A stretch of 64,000 nt of DNA from Anolis sagrei (GCF_037176765.1 NC_090034.1:23351375-23415374), one strand, 5' to 3'; shown: positions 50,300 to 60,869, counted from the stretch's first letter. Numbers and translations: made by a program. The notes: a model not told the origin generated them from the letters alone.

Positions 50300-50660
50300 T
50301 GTATTATCCATTGCCATTAATAATAATAATAACAATAACAATAATCATCATCATCATCTTCATCATCTTTATTTGTACCCTGCTACCATCTCCCCAAGAG
50401 ACTCGGTGCAACTTACATGAGACCGAGCCCACAACACAGCAATAACAAAGCAAAAACAACAATAATACAAGCAGTAAATAAAACTCATAACAGTAAATAA
50501 ACAATAAACATTAACAATAGCACGACGACATTTAAAAACTTATTATTATTATTACCCCACATTTTCTCTTAAAAAGAGACTCAAAGCAGCTCACAATAAA
50601 ACCAATATAATACAATGTATAACTTAAAAAATATGAGTAATTAAAATAGAATTAAACATA
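50300..50660 (-). mobile_element. L2-type LINE tails
   Basis: (AAT)n(CAT)n at 50320-50370 is followed by 'ccctgctaccatctcccc' and antisense 3' UTR. A second tail is at 50545-50600 ('attaccccacattttctc'). Confidence 0.5.
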
Positions 50661-50699
50661 ATAGTCCATGGAAATGTGTGGATAAATGAGGATGGTCCC

Positions 50700-50868
50700 T
50701 CATTTCTACGGTCATCACAAGTCATGGACAGCCAGGCTTTGAAGCTGCAAAGCTATTTAATGCTAATCAAGCTGGATCTGAGGATGCCTGCCATAGATGT
50801 GGGTGAAATGTCAGGAGAGAATGCTTCTGGAACACGGCCAAACAGCCCGGAGCAGCAACCCAACTCTA
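50700..50868 (+). mobile_element. Penelope-like element terminal fragment
   Basis: Contains 'ctgaggatgcctgccatag', 'aaatgtcaggagagaatgc' and 'aacagcccgga', the inverted terminal block shared by the other copies. Confidence 0.6.
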
Positions 50869-51153
50869 TTATCTGTCACTTTAAAGTTTCATTGCTGGGT
50901 GAACCTGGCCCTCTAGAAACTAACTTTTAGGTGCAGAGCAGTGATCAATATGAACTTGCATTATTATTTAAGCTGTTAGGCAATCATCAATATACACACA
51001 ATGTTGTTTGCAAATCAAATGCAGTGTTTAATACCCATTTGCAATATTTTTGAATATACTTGTTAAACAATATTCGCAAATATTGCTAAGCAAATATCAT
51101 AGATTTCAATCATTCCAACCTGTGTCTCTTCATTATCCTTTGCTTTCTTTCAG

Positions 51154-51300
51154 TGGATGAGGCCTTCCGAGCAATGAAGGTCCTACGCAGCGAGAAGGCA
51201 GTGCTGGCCAAGAAACGCCAACTGATGAAAACTATGTTCGGGGATTACAGAGCAAAAATGGCAGAGGAAAGACAGAAGCAGTTGAAGCTCATGCAAGCAG
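51154..51300 (+). CDS. C8orf33: C8orf33 homologue copy 2, basic helical exon
   Basis: The acceptor is TTTCTTTCAG. The exon encodes MDEAFRAMKVLRSEKAVLAK, then KRQLMKTMFGDYRAKMAEER and QKQLKLMQA, ending in G at a GTTGGG donor. Human has [20 protein letters not shown] then FGDYRAQMEAEW at this place. The donor lacks the usual A at +3, so it is weaker; reading on gives a stop 36 codons later. Confidence 0.92.
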
Positions 51301-51484
51301 GTTGGGAAGCTGGGCTAAAACCTTTTTTTTTTTCAGACAGGCTTTTAAATAAGAAAGTTGTAAAGAGTGAGCCAAGAGGTATCACGAAAGTGTTTTAGGG
51401 GCATGAATAGAGTTTGAGTGGTTTTAACTGTTTCTTGTAATAGTTTCAATGTTTAATCCTATTTGAATTTTGGTATGCTTTCCC

Positions 51485-51600
51485 ATTATATGTTAAAGTG
51501 TTTTAGTGCTCTCTGCTTTAGGTTTATTTTTTGAAGAGACAAAGCAGGATAAAAATAATTAATAATAATAATAATAATAACAATAAATTTTTACAATGTT
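51485..51600 (+). mobile_element. LINE tail with AAT microsatellite
   Basis: The 'aggataaaaataattaat' tail is followed by (AAT)n at about 51556-51585. Confidence 0.35.
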
Positions 51601-51611
51601 TATGTGTTTTG

Positions 51612-51935
51612 GGGCCCCCAATGGTGCAACGGGTTAAAGCGCTGAGCTGCTGAACTTGCTGACTGAAAGGTCAGCGGTTCATATCCAGGGTGAGTTCTCA
51701 CTGTTAGGCCCAGCTTCTGCCAACCCAGCAGTTCAAAAACATTCAAATGTGAGTGGATCAATACTCACTTCAGCAGGAAGGTAACGGTACTCCATGCTGT
51801 CATGCTGCCCACATGACCCTGGAGGTGTCTCTGGACAACAGCAGCTCTTCAGCTTAGAAATGGAGATGTGCACCACCTATGGACATGGCTAGACTTAATG
51901 TCAGGGGAAACCTTTACCTTATGTGTTTTAATTAT
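51612..51935 (+). mobile_element. tRNA-headed SINE
   Basis: Head 'ggggcccccaatggtgcaac', B-box region 'agcggttcatatcc', body 'gtgagtggatcaatactcac' and tail 'cttaatgtcaggggaaacc'. Same family as 14793-15108. The B box is altered. Confidence 0.75.
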
Positions 51936-52150
51936 GCTGTAATACGCCTCAAGCCACTAGGAGAGATGAGTAAGAAATATTTTTAATTATTATTATTATT
52001 ATTAATAATAATAATAATAATAATTTGTTACCCACCTTTTGTAATACCTCGAGGTAGAGTACAACAGAATCAAAACATGTGAACATAAAATACATACATT
52101 AAATACATAGATAAAAACTCATCATTATAAAAACATACACCTAATATTAT
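51936..52150 (+). mobile_element. LINE tails with TTA/AAT microsatellite
   Basis: The 'taatacgcctcaagccac' tail resembles 7095-7115. It is followed by (ATT)n(AAT)n at about 51987-52023 and an opposite-strand tail ('ttacccaccttttgtaa'). Confidence 0.45.
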
Positions 52151-52679
52151 TCTTATCGTTATTCTGCCCATGGCTTCAACATTTCTCTCTGGTTGGATAT
52201 ATTCATTTGTACATTGACCATTGTTACATTATATATGTCTTTTTATCCCAGATAATTCCTTTTGATTGTATTAAACATCATTTAATGTGATGTTCTAATT
52301 CTGGCCATAAAACCTCTTAAGTGACCTGACACAATACAAAAGGATAGGAAAAGAAAAATAATATGAGCTAGTGAGGATAATGATTCATATAATTCAACCA
52401 TAAGGTCCTTTGCTACCAGACCTGTTCAATATGCAGATTTTATCTCTCCTTTGTGGGACATGTGTTGTAGTTGTTGTTTTGCTAGATAAGGAAACAGACT
52501 TGGTGTTAGAATGGAGTATATGTCTCCATTAGACCTCATTTTTTATTATCGTTTTAGGGTTGATGGGAATTATAATAATCAAGTTGTTGCCATTGTGCTA
52601 GAATAGGGAAAGTCTTGCTTTTTTTCTAGAAAAAAAGAGCATTTGGAGAGCGGTTTTCCAGTTTGCAGGTTCTTCTAAA

Positions 52680-55600
52680 CCAGTCAGTTGTGTTCCTTTT
52701 TTTTTCTTGCCGGTGCAAACAACAATGTAAATGTAACAGTTAATCATCTCAAGATATAAGAACACAACAGCACTTTAAGGCGCCTGCCACCTGCTGCTAA
52801 ATAACACTAGCACTTACGCCCCCTTCCTTATCCCTCTATGCCGCACTTTAGTGAATGCTGAGAACCAGTTTCAGGTTACCTATTGCACTTTAGATCTTGC
52901 ACTTTATGTATGTGCCCAACGGCACGTAGTGTGTTGTTAACTGAGTGGTATTACTGACTGTGCTGCACTGAAGACTCTCGCACTTTACGAACTATCCTAA
53001 CTGGTGTGGCTGGAACGCCCCTTCCTTCTGAAGCTATTGTTATCCATGAGGTCCCCCACCCCCCTGTTGGTACTATCCCTGTTGCTACTGACTAGCGGAA
53101 GGGTCAGGGGAGGAGGCGGGCTGGAGCCTGTGGACAAAAATGGGGCGGGGAAGGGGGAGGAAGGGGAGCAAGGGTGTTGGCAGGGACCAACAAATCAAAC
53201 AACTGATGAAGCAGGAAATAAGACCTTGATATTAGATCGCGGCATGGAGGGGGGGAGGTGTTCCATTAGCCGAGGGGCCCCCATAGAGGTCGTGGTGGGG
53301 AGGAGGAGATGCGGAAAAAGGAGACCTCGAATTTGGCCTAATTCGGACCGTTTATCTACATTAACAATTCCCAACCGGTCTCCTAAGGTAAATTGGTGTA
53401 ACCAGGTGAGCGGGCCCTCGGGATTGAAGGTGGTGCTGCTGAACGCCAGATCTGTCAACGGAAAAACGACCTGGATCCAGGACCTAATCCTGGAGGAGCG
53501 GGCAGATCTGGCGTGCATTACGGAGACCTGGTTGGATGAAGCTGGAGGCGTAAATCTGACCCAGCTTTGTCCTCCAGGCTTCTCCGTACAGCACCAACCG
53601 AGATCCGGAGGACGGGGAGGCGGGGATCGCAGTGGTCTATAGAGATTCCATCCGTCTGACCAGGAGCCCCATCCCGCAGACCACAAATTTTGAATGCGTC
53701 CACCTGAGGGTGGGTGACCGGGACAGAATAGGGATTCTGTTAGTGTACCGTCCACCTCGCTGCACTACAGTCTCCCTACCTGAGCTAGCGGGGGTGGTCT
53801 CGAGCCTGGCGTTGGAGTCTCAACGGCTTCTTGTGCTGGGGGACTTCAACATCCATGCCGAGGCGACCCTCACAGGAGCGGCTCAGGACTTCATGTCCGC
53901 CATGGCAACCATGGGGCTGTCCCAACGAATAACTGGCCCCACCCACTGTGCTGGACATACATTGGACTTGGTTTTCTGCCAGGGATGGGAGCAGGATGGC
54001 GGGGTGGAGGAGTTGTTCATCTCTCCGTTGCCATGGACCGACCACTTCCTGATCAGATTTAGGCTCACTGCGCCCCCTAACCTCCGCAAAGGTGGAGGAC
54101 CCATTAAGATGGTCCGCCCCAGGAGGCTTATGGATCCGAATGGATTCCTGATGGCTCTTGGGGACTTTCCCGCTACCTCGGCAGGTGATCATGTCGAGGC
54201 CTTGGTCGCTCTCTGGAATGGGGAGATGACCAGGGCAATTGACATGATCGCTCCGGAACGTCCCCTCTCAAGTAACCGAGCTAAACCAGCTCCTTGGTTC
54301 ACTGAGGAGCTGGCAGCGATGAAGCGAAGGAAGAGGGAACTAGAGAGCGTGTGGCGCTCGGACCCAAGCGAGCCAAACCGAGCACGGTTTGTGTCCTTTC
54401 TAAGGGCATATGCCGCGGCAATAAAAGCTGCAAAGAAAACTTTCTTTGTGGCCACTATTGCGTCTGCAAAAAACCGTCCGGCGGAGTTGTTTCGGATTGT
54501 CAGAGGTCTTTTGACTCCCGCCACCTCAGGCGGGAGCCCTGACAATTCGGCCACGCGCTGTGAAGCATTTGCTCGGTTCTTTGCAGACAAAGTCGCTTTG
54601 ATCCGTTCTGGGCTGGACACCATATTAAATGCAGTCTCTGTGGATGTGACACGAGCACCTGCTTGTCCTGTTTTGATGGATTCTTTTCAGCTTGTGAAGC
54701 CCGAGGATGTGGACAAGATACTTGGAGGAATGAGGCCCACCACGTCCATCCTAGACCCCTGCCCATCCTGGCTTCTGAAGGAGGCCAGAGGGGGATTGGC
54801 TGAGTGGGTAACGGTGGTGGTTAATGCCTCCCTTCGGGAAGGCAAGATTCCAGCGAGCCTAAAACAGGCTATTATAAAGCCGCTGTTGAAAAAACCATCA
54901 CTGGACCCCACTAAATTTGACAACTTTCGGCCTGTTTCCAATCTTCCCTTCTTGGGCAAAGTCATGGAAAGCGTGGTGGCCTCACAACTCCAGGTATTCT
55001 TGAGAGACACGGATTATCTGGATCCGGCACAGTCTGGTTTCAGACCGGGACATGGTACCGAGACGGTCTTGGTCGCCTTAGTGGATGATCTGCGCCGGGA
55101 GCTAGACAGGGGGAGTGTGTTCCTGTTGGTGCTCCTGGACCTCTCAGCGGCCTTCGATACCGTCGACCACGGTATCCTTCTGGGGCGCCTTGCGGAAATG
55201 GGTCTTGGGGGCACTGCTTTGCGGTGGCTCCAGTCATTTCTGGAGGGTCGTACCCAGAAGGTGTTATTGGGGGACTCCTGTTCAACCCCACAGCCTTTGA
55301 CCTGTGGGGTTCCACAGGGCTCTATATTGTCCCCCATGCTGTTTAATATCTACATGAAGCCGCTGGGTGAGATCATCCGGAGTTTCGGGGTGCGGTGTCA
55401 TCTGTACGCAGATGATGTCCAGCTCTGTCACTCCTTTCCACCTGCTACTAAGGAGGCTGTCGAAGTCCTGAACCGGTGCCTGGCCGCTGTAATGGTCTGG
55501 ATGAGGGCAAACAAACTGAAATTAAATCCAGACAAGACAGAGGTACTCCTGGTCAGTCGCAAGGCCGAGCAGGGTATAGGGTTACAGCCTGTGCTGGATG

Positions 55601-56490
55601 GGGTCGCACTCCCCTTGAAGGCGCAGGTTCGCAGCTTGGGTGTGATCCTGGATTCATCGTTGAGCCTGGATCCCCAGGTTTCAGCGGTGACCAGGGGAGC
55701 ATTTGCACAGCTTCGGCTTGTGCGCCAGCTGCGCCCGTACCTTGGGAAGTCTGACTTGGCCACGGTGGTACACGCTCTGGTCACATCCCGTCTTGACTAC
55801 TGCAACGCTCTCTACGTGGAGCTGCCCTTAAAGACGGCCCGGAAGCTTCAGCTCGTCCAGCGCGCGGCAGCCATGTTGTTAACAGGAGCAGGACGCAGGG
55901 AGCACACAACGCCCTTGTTGTTCCAGCTCCACTGGCTGCCGATTTGCTACCGGGCCCAATTTAAGGTGCTGGTGTTATCCTACAAAGCCCTAAACGGTTC
56001 CGGCCCAAAATACCTTACGGACCGCATCTCGGCCTACGAGCCCACGAGGACCTTGAGATCATCTGGGGAGGCCCTTCTCTCGATCCCGCCTGCCTCACAG
56101 GCACGTCTGGCGGGGACGAGAGAGAGGGCCTTCTCGGTGGTGGCCCCCCGGCTGTGGAACTCCCTCCCTGCTGACATCAGACAGGCGCCCTCCCTCATGG
56201 CCTTTCGTAAGGGCCTGAAGACGTGGCTCTTCGAGCAGGCTTTCAACTGAGTGCTATGTTACTGGAAATGACAACCGGAATGAATTTACGACTACGAGAT
56301 TGATTATGATTCCATAATATGACGCAGCGGATTTTTAGTGTAATTTAAATGTTGTGTATTAGTGATGTTAGTTTGTTGTCCTGATTGCTTTGTAAAGTGT
56401 CTTTTTTGTATTGTACACCGCCACGAGTCGCCCTAGGGCTGAGAGCGGCGGTTAATAAATGCAAGAAATAAATAAATAAATAATAATAAA
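52680..56490 (+). mobile_element. Near full-length L2 LINE
   Basis: A 5' UTR of several hundred bases (about 52680-53045) is followed by coding sequence from an ATG at 53046 to a TGA at 56248-56250, then a 240-base 3' UTR ending in 'gttaataaatgcaagaaat' and AAATAAATAAATA. The coding part carries an N-terminal endonuclease (LNARSVNGK, ITETWLDE, LGDFNIH) and an L2-type RT. One extra G in the GGGG at 53622-53625 shifts the frame once; otherwise the roughly 1,068 codons are open. It lies in the last intron of C8orf33 copy 2 in the sense direction. Confidence 0.93.
53632..56250 (+). CDS. L2 ORF2: endonuclease C-terminal part and reverse transcriptase
   Basis: An open frame of about 870 codons. 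Endonuclease motifs: YRPPR and LVLGDFNIH (about residue 67). RT motifs in order: FDNFRPVSNLPFLGKVMES, QSGFRPGHGTETVL, LLVLLDLSAAFDTVDH, GVPQGSILSPMLFNI and YADDVQLC (about residue 591). The C-terminus carries ALNGSGPKYLTDRIS and PRLWNSLPADIR. The YADD catalytic pair is intact. The first part of the endonuclease lies in another frame upstream (53046 to about 53624) because of one extra G. Confidence 0.93.
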   Translation: MVYRDSIRLTRSPIPQTTNFECVHLRVGDRDRIGILLVYRPPRCTTVSLPELAGVVSSLALESQRLLVLGDFNIHAEATLTGAAQDFMSAMATMGLSQRITGPTHCAGHTLDLVFCQGWEQDGGVEELFISPLPWTDHFLIRFRLTAPPNLRKGGGPIKMVRPRRLMDPNGFLMALGDFPATSAGDHVEALVALWNGEMTRAIDMIAPERPLSSNRAKPAPWFTEELAAMKRRKRELESVWRSDPSEPNRARFVSFLRAYAAAIKAAKKTFFVATIASAKNRPAELFRIVRGLLTPATSGGSPDNSATRCEAFARFFADKVALIRSGLDTILNAVSVDVTRAPACPVLMDSFQLVKPEDVDKILGGMRPTTSILDPCPSWLLKEARGGLAEWVTVVVNASLREGKIPASLKQAIIKPLLKKPSLDPTKFDNFRPVSNLPFLGKVMESVVASQLQVFLRDTDYLDPAQSGFRPGHGTETVLVALVDDLRRELDRGSVFLLVLLDLSAAFDTVDHGILLGRLAEMGLGGTALRWLQSFLEGRTQKVLLGDSCSTPQPLTCGVPQGSILSPMLFNIYMKPLGEIIRSFGVRCHLYADDVQLCHSFPPATKEAVEVLNRCLAAVMVWMRANKLKLNPDKTEVLLVSRKAEQGIGLQPVLDGVALPLKAQVRSLGVILDSSLSLDPQVSAVTRGAFAQLRLVRQLRPYLGKSDLATVVHALVTSRLDYCNALYVELPLKTARKLQLVQRAAAMLLTGAGRREHTTPLLFQLHWLPICYRAQFKVLVLSYKALNGSGPKYLTDRISAYEPTRTLRSSGEALLSIPPASQARLAGTRERAFSVVAPRLWNSLPADIRQAPSLMAFRKGLKTWLFEQAFN

Positions 56491-56550
56491 TATGTAATAT
56501 GATGGCATCTTCCATTCTTCACACAGACTCTTTTCTTCTTCCCCTCTCAG

Positions 56551-56765
56551 CATCAAAAGCTGCTCATATTGCAGAAGTAACTGAAGGTGCCCACAAGAAC
56601 CAAAGTCAAGTTTTCTGGAAATCTGCAGAAAGGCTGAGAAGAGAAAAGAACCCCAGAGAATCATTGCTCCATCCTCCAGCCTCTTCTGCTTTTGGTGGCA
56701 ATGCTGACATGTCCTCTTTCAGGTTTACGTCTTCACAAGGAGAATTCTGCTTTAATTTTTTCTAA
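56551..56765 (+). CDS. C8orf33: C8orf33 homologue copy 2, last coding exon
   Basis: The acceptor is CTTCCCCTCTCAG. The exon encodes ASKAAHIAEVTEGAHKNQSQ, then FWKSAERLRREKNPRES and finally SSFRFTSSQGEFCFNFF followed by TAA at 56763-56765. The end EFCFNFF matches the EFRFNFF end of human C8orf33. The L2 insertion in the preceding intron (52.7-56.49 kb) stops about 60 bases before this acceptor. Confidence 0.9.
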
Positions 56766-56910
56766 GAAATCATTGGGACACTTTTAGATGGATCTCGTGC
56801 GAGTTCTGAAAAGCAATACCAAATGGCTTTTTAAAAAAGGAAAACAAACCAAAGACTTTGTTGCTGTGCAGCCTTCAGAATACAACAGTTGTAAATAAGG
56901 CAAAAACCTC

Positions 56911-56916
56911 AATAAA
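56911..56916 (+). promoter_or_regulatory. Polyadenylation signal of copy 2
   Basis: AATAAA 146 bases after the copy 2 stop codon. Confidence 0.6.
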
Positions 56917-56929
56917 ATGACTTAGGCCC

Positions 56930-57055
56930 CATTTGAACTGGATTATGTGGTCGGTGTAGACTCATGCAATGAAGATCGAACTGGATTATATGAGTCTACA
57001 CTCCCTTATAATCGTGTTCAGTCTGCATTATAAAAGCAGTGTAGATGGGGCCCCA
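56930..57055. mobile_element. hAT-like MITE with GGCCCCAT ends
   Basis: The left end GGCCCCATTTGAACTGG and right end CAGTGTAGATGGGGCCCC are imperfect inverted copies 125 bp apart; inner 'gaactggattatatgagtct' recurs in other MITEs of the window. Confidence 0.55.
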
Positions 57056-57059
57056 GAAG

Positions 57060-58640
57060 GACAGAGTGGGAATATTATAGGGCTCACTGTTCTCATAATG
57101 TAATGTGTGCTGCTTTTTGCAGCAGAGTTAGGTGCAGTCTTATAAAAAATCAACAGGCAAATTATTAAAGTGGCAGAGATCATTTAGAGTTTGAAGAAAG
57201 GAAAACAAGAAGCAGCAAAAGAATAATATACTTTCTAAGAGATTCGAAGTATAAAATGATGTGGCACGTGCGCAGTTAGAATAGTTTTGTGTATTAATCA
57301 TAGACTCCTGCTTTATATACGTAGAACAGGTATGTAGGCAGCAGTAACTTGGTCTCTTACTCTGCTTTGGAAACAACTTGACAAATTGGCACATCTGCCT
57401 ATCTAAGATTGTGAGAATAGGGTAGGAAGGACAAGGACATCAGTGCCGGCTGCTTTAAGCTCTGGATATGACTGTTATTTAAATAATAGCAGCACATTCT
57501 TTTTTTAATTCAAGCGCCACCAGCTTGCGATCACTGGTGTACAACAAGCTGATGATGGCACTTTGCTTCACGTGCAAAATATTCATTTTAACAAAATCCT
57601 GAGTCTGTACAGGTGTTTAGAACAGCTGATGCCAAACTGTTGCCTAATAAAAACTCCACAATGTGTGGAAGTAGTGTTTGCTTGTGTGTGTGTGTCTTGC
57701 TTCATTTGAGAGGAAAGGAGCCTCAAACTAAGAGACACCTTGTCTAGGGTTGCAGTGCAAAATGCACTCACTCAGTAGAAAGTCCCACTAAATCCTTGGT
57801 TCATATTTTTATGTACACAATGCTTAAGGTAATAATTGAATTTTGTGAAATTGATTTGGGGGAGATGCATTTTCTAGGATGGAGCAAAGCAAGTTGGCAA
57901 TCCTCATTTGCACATTTGATTTTTGTGGGTTTGGTTATTCCCAGATTTGGTTTGATTGATGCGTTCTCTTGAGGAATCTCCAGTGCAACTCTGTGGTCAG
58001 TCTCTGTCAGACGTTGACCATAAATCAGGCATCTTAGGAATTGTGGGAGTTGAAGTCCATAACACCTGGATGTAGGGCCAAAGTTTGCCCAGGCCTGCCA
58101 TAGATAGTCCTGGAGGACCTAGTACTTCTTGTTCTGTTGCCACCGGAACAGTTCTTTTTGCCAGAGTGTGATATGCAAGCATTAGCAAACAATGTTTATC
58201 TTCCTGCCTGTTAAGCAAATCCAAGTCCGTTCATGATCTCGTTTAAATAACTGTTGAAAGAACAATGAACACAAGTTTACTTTGAAGCTTCATTCTTTGT
58301 TAATATGTTAATTCTCTGCAGCAATTCTGCTGTGCTCAAGAACCAGACCTCCAGATCTAATGTCTAGTTCATCCAAATGTATTATTCGGGAAACAGCATG
58401 AGCAATTGGAGCTTGCCTTTTTGGATCTGATTGACTGGCACAACAAATAAAAAAGAATCAAATTTCCTGTGTCTGTATATTCAGTCAGTTTCTTTACTCT
58501 TTGTCTTAACTTTTCTAATAGAGTTAAGTCCCATATTTTTGCCTACTAGGAAGTGATGTTCTGTGAGTTTCCTGATTCCCAGTGTTATGATACTAACAGT
58601 CTTTGCAGAGCTTTCCAGACATTTATGTTGACACACTTTT
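57060..58640. other. Intergenic, one MITE half only
   Basis: Apart from half of a family B MITE at about 58028-58098 ('ggaattgtgggagttgaag' through 'gtttgcccaggcctg'), no exon or element was recognised. A (TG)n run lies near 57680. Confidence 0.45.
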
Positions 58641-58644
58641 TAGA

Positions 58645-58770
58645 CCTGCATCATTTTGCACCCACTTTTTGTGTGATATTCGAACAGTGCTTCTTATAAG
58701 TCAGAGCACGATCCAGAGAAACTCCCAGGTATTTTGGTGTGCTGCAATGCTCCAATGAGATCCAAGATAT
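58645..58770 (-). mobile_element. I/Vingi-like LINE fragment
   Basis: The minus strand encodes LEHCSTPKYLGVSLDRALTY and KKHCSNITQKVGAK, matching the start of the element at 37170. Only this short piece remains. Confidence 0.65.
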
Positions 58771-58779
58771 CTTTGAGCA

Positions 58780-60060
58780 AAAAAGAGGGCAACCATCTGA
58801 CATTCCACCATTCCTGTGACTCAAAGGAATGAGAGAGAGACTGGTTTCTAAAAACTAGCCATTTTAACCTGCTGGAACCAATTAACCAGCATTAAACAGC
58901 AAGGTGAAGAGAAAGCAAGTACTTGAATGCAGTCTGACCTCTTTTTAGCCCTGGCATTCTCAACGGTGACAAACTCCTGGCAGGTACTTTCCAGTTTTGC
59001 TTAGGCCTCGGCTAAGAGATGCAGGGAGAATGCAGGACCCCTGGCCAAGCCTTCTCCATTCACTTTTTGGCTCCTGAACTCCACAGTGGTCCTTTGGGCC
59101 AATGCCTGTAAATGGATCAAGCTGTATCAACAACTCCTCTTCCAGGATTGGTTAAAGATGGGGGCGGACTGTTGAGTTTTAATTGGATGGTTGTTTGCTA
59201 ACACATCATACAGAATAGCCAGGTGCATAGAAACAAAAAGAAGCAGAGTTAAGAAAAGATACCTTGGACTTAAATAGCTGTGACAAGCTTCTAAGGAAGA
59301 ACCAGCTACAAAGGTCCACCCAGACTGATCACTCAGGACTAAACAAGCAAGAGGAATTCATCCTGCTGTAACTATTTGCTTTGTTTCCAAACTGGGGGAC
59401 TGAGACCTACAATATTTGATATTTAGAAGAGTCGACCCTTTATCGTAGTTCTTTTCTTTGATTTAAAAGCAAACCAAACTGAACGGAGATATTCTACTTA
59501 GGATCACATCTAACTATTAGGATACACGTTTGGACTCCACCTTTGGGTATACGTTGCATTGGATTTCATCTCTTTAGTAAAACTTCAATATAAAACTTTA
59601 ACATTTTTAATACTGTAGTATCTGAAAGTCTTGAGCAGGTCTAAATACAATCCTTGAATTTTATTATCATCTCAGCAAGAAGTGTCTGAAAGACAGTCTG
59701 GGAGAATAGCACCAGCCAAGCAAATAATGTTTTTGTGAGGTGCTTTGAGCATTATTTTTTTCTGAAAAGTGATATATACCTTTAATAAATAAGCAGCAGA
59801 AAGAAAGCTCAGATTACGGACTATTGAAAGTGTCCTCAATTCTGCTAGAAAACATTTCTTCAGATACAGAATAAGGAATTTTTTTGTAATATATTCCCTG
59901 TGCTCAAAGGAGAGTTGTTGACTGCATCCAAATGTGTCATTTTTGTGAGGACAACATATTTCCTGCAATCTTAAGAGTTTGACAATATTAATTGGCTGGT
60001 TTGGACTGATTTTTTTTCATAGTCATTAGTACCTTCCTCTGGACATTGTAACATCCACAG
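58780..60060. other. Intergenic, nothing recognised
   Basis: Unique-looking sequence; no splice-supported frame or mobile element was seen. Confidence 0.4.
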
Positions 60061-60145
60061 TCTGTGAAGCGCCAGAAACACCTGTTGCAACCAACTTTGG
60101 TTTACCTAAAACTATCTGCTGTTTGTGTTTGAGAAGAGTGTTGGG

Positions 60146-60424
60146 ATGGATGAAGCTTGGGTTGCCTACTTGTGCCTGGTCTTGTTTGTTCTTGTCGTTG
60201 TGCTGATGAAGCAGAAGCCGGATGATGACATCAAGAAGGAAAACGAGAAAGATCATCAGAGTACCCCAGCTTCGGTCTCCTACTCTGCCAGCAACGTGGG
60301 CAAACGCCTGGAATGCACCGAAGAAGAACTGGCGACTTCCCTGCAGCGGCTCACGGGCATCTTGTTCAGTGCAGATGTGCACAAAAGGGAATCACACTCT
60401 GAGCACAAAACCCCTCCCCAAAAG
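60146..60424 (+). CDS. Unrecognised membrane-protein start exon
   Basis: An ATG at 60146 (TTGGGATGG context) opens 93 codons to a donor AAAAG|GTGAGC at 60424/60425. The product starts MDEAWVAYLCLVLFVLVVVL: a hydrophobic segment at about residues 5-21, followed at once by MKQKPDDDIKK and a charged, Ser/Glu-rich region (ECTEEELATSLQRLTGILFS). This is the layout of a single-pass protein with a short outside end and a cytosolic tail. An acceptor at about 60060 could start the exon. Reading past the donor meets a stop after another 34 codons. I do not recognise the family, and the following exon is not in view. Codon quality and lack of repeat similarity suggest a host gene. Confidence 0.5.
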
Positions 60425-60556
60425 GTGAGCCAGAGCAATATTCTTGCACTTTGCAGGAAGGCTACAGCCTTCTCATATTTGTCTGAAGGACATCTTGTGT
60501 ATACATACTTGCCTATGAGAACCTAAGCCTAGCTGGAGGTATAATTATAATTATAA

Positions 60557-60840
60557 TTGCAAAGACTCTGGCACAAGCCAGTAGAGGTGGTCCCAGTGGT
60601 GATCGGTACCCTGGGTGCAGTGCCTAAAGACCTTGGCCTGCACTTGAACACAATTGGCGCTGAAAAAATTACCATCTGCCAGCTGCAGAAGGCCACCTTA
60701 CTGGGATCTGCATGCATTATCCGCCAATACATCACACAGTCCTAGACACTTGGGAAGTGTCTGACATGTGATCCAATACAACAGCCAGCAGAGTGACCTT
60801 GTTTGCTGTGGACCCATCTTCTTGTGTTCCAAATAATAAT
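60557..60840 (+). mobile_element. R4-like LINE 3' fragment
   Basis: Encodes [20 protein letters not shown], then LGLHLNTIGAEKITI and LLGSACIIRQYI to a TAG, then the shared 3' UTR and an AAT run at about 60834-60843. This is the best preserved copy of this tail in the window. Confidence 0.7.
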
Positions 60841-60869
60841 AATGTTTATTGGAAACAATAAACATTGAT

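Noticed and set aside
51301-51398. Extension of copy 2 exon 51154 to a stop at 51398
   Set aside because: The family continues with the EF-FNFF end, found in a phase-matched exon at 56551; a GT donor at 51301 fits, so read-through is at best a minor form.
53046-53625. A separate L2 ORF1
   Set aside because: The C-terminal part encodes the start of the endonuclease (LNARSVNGK, ITETWLDE), so it is the front of the same ORF2 split by one extra base.
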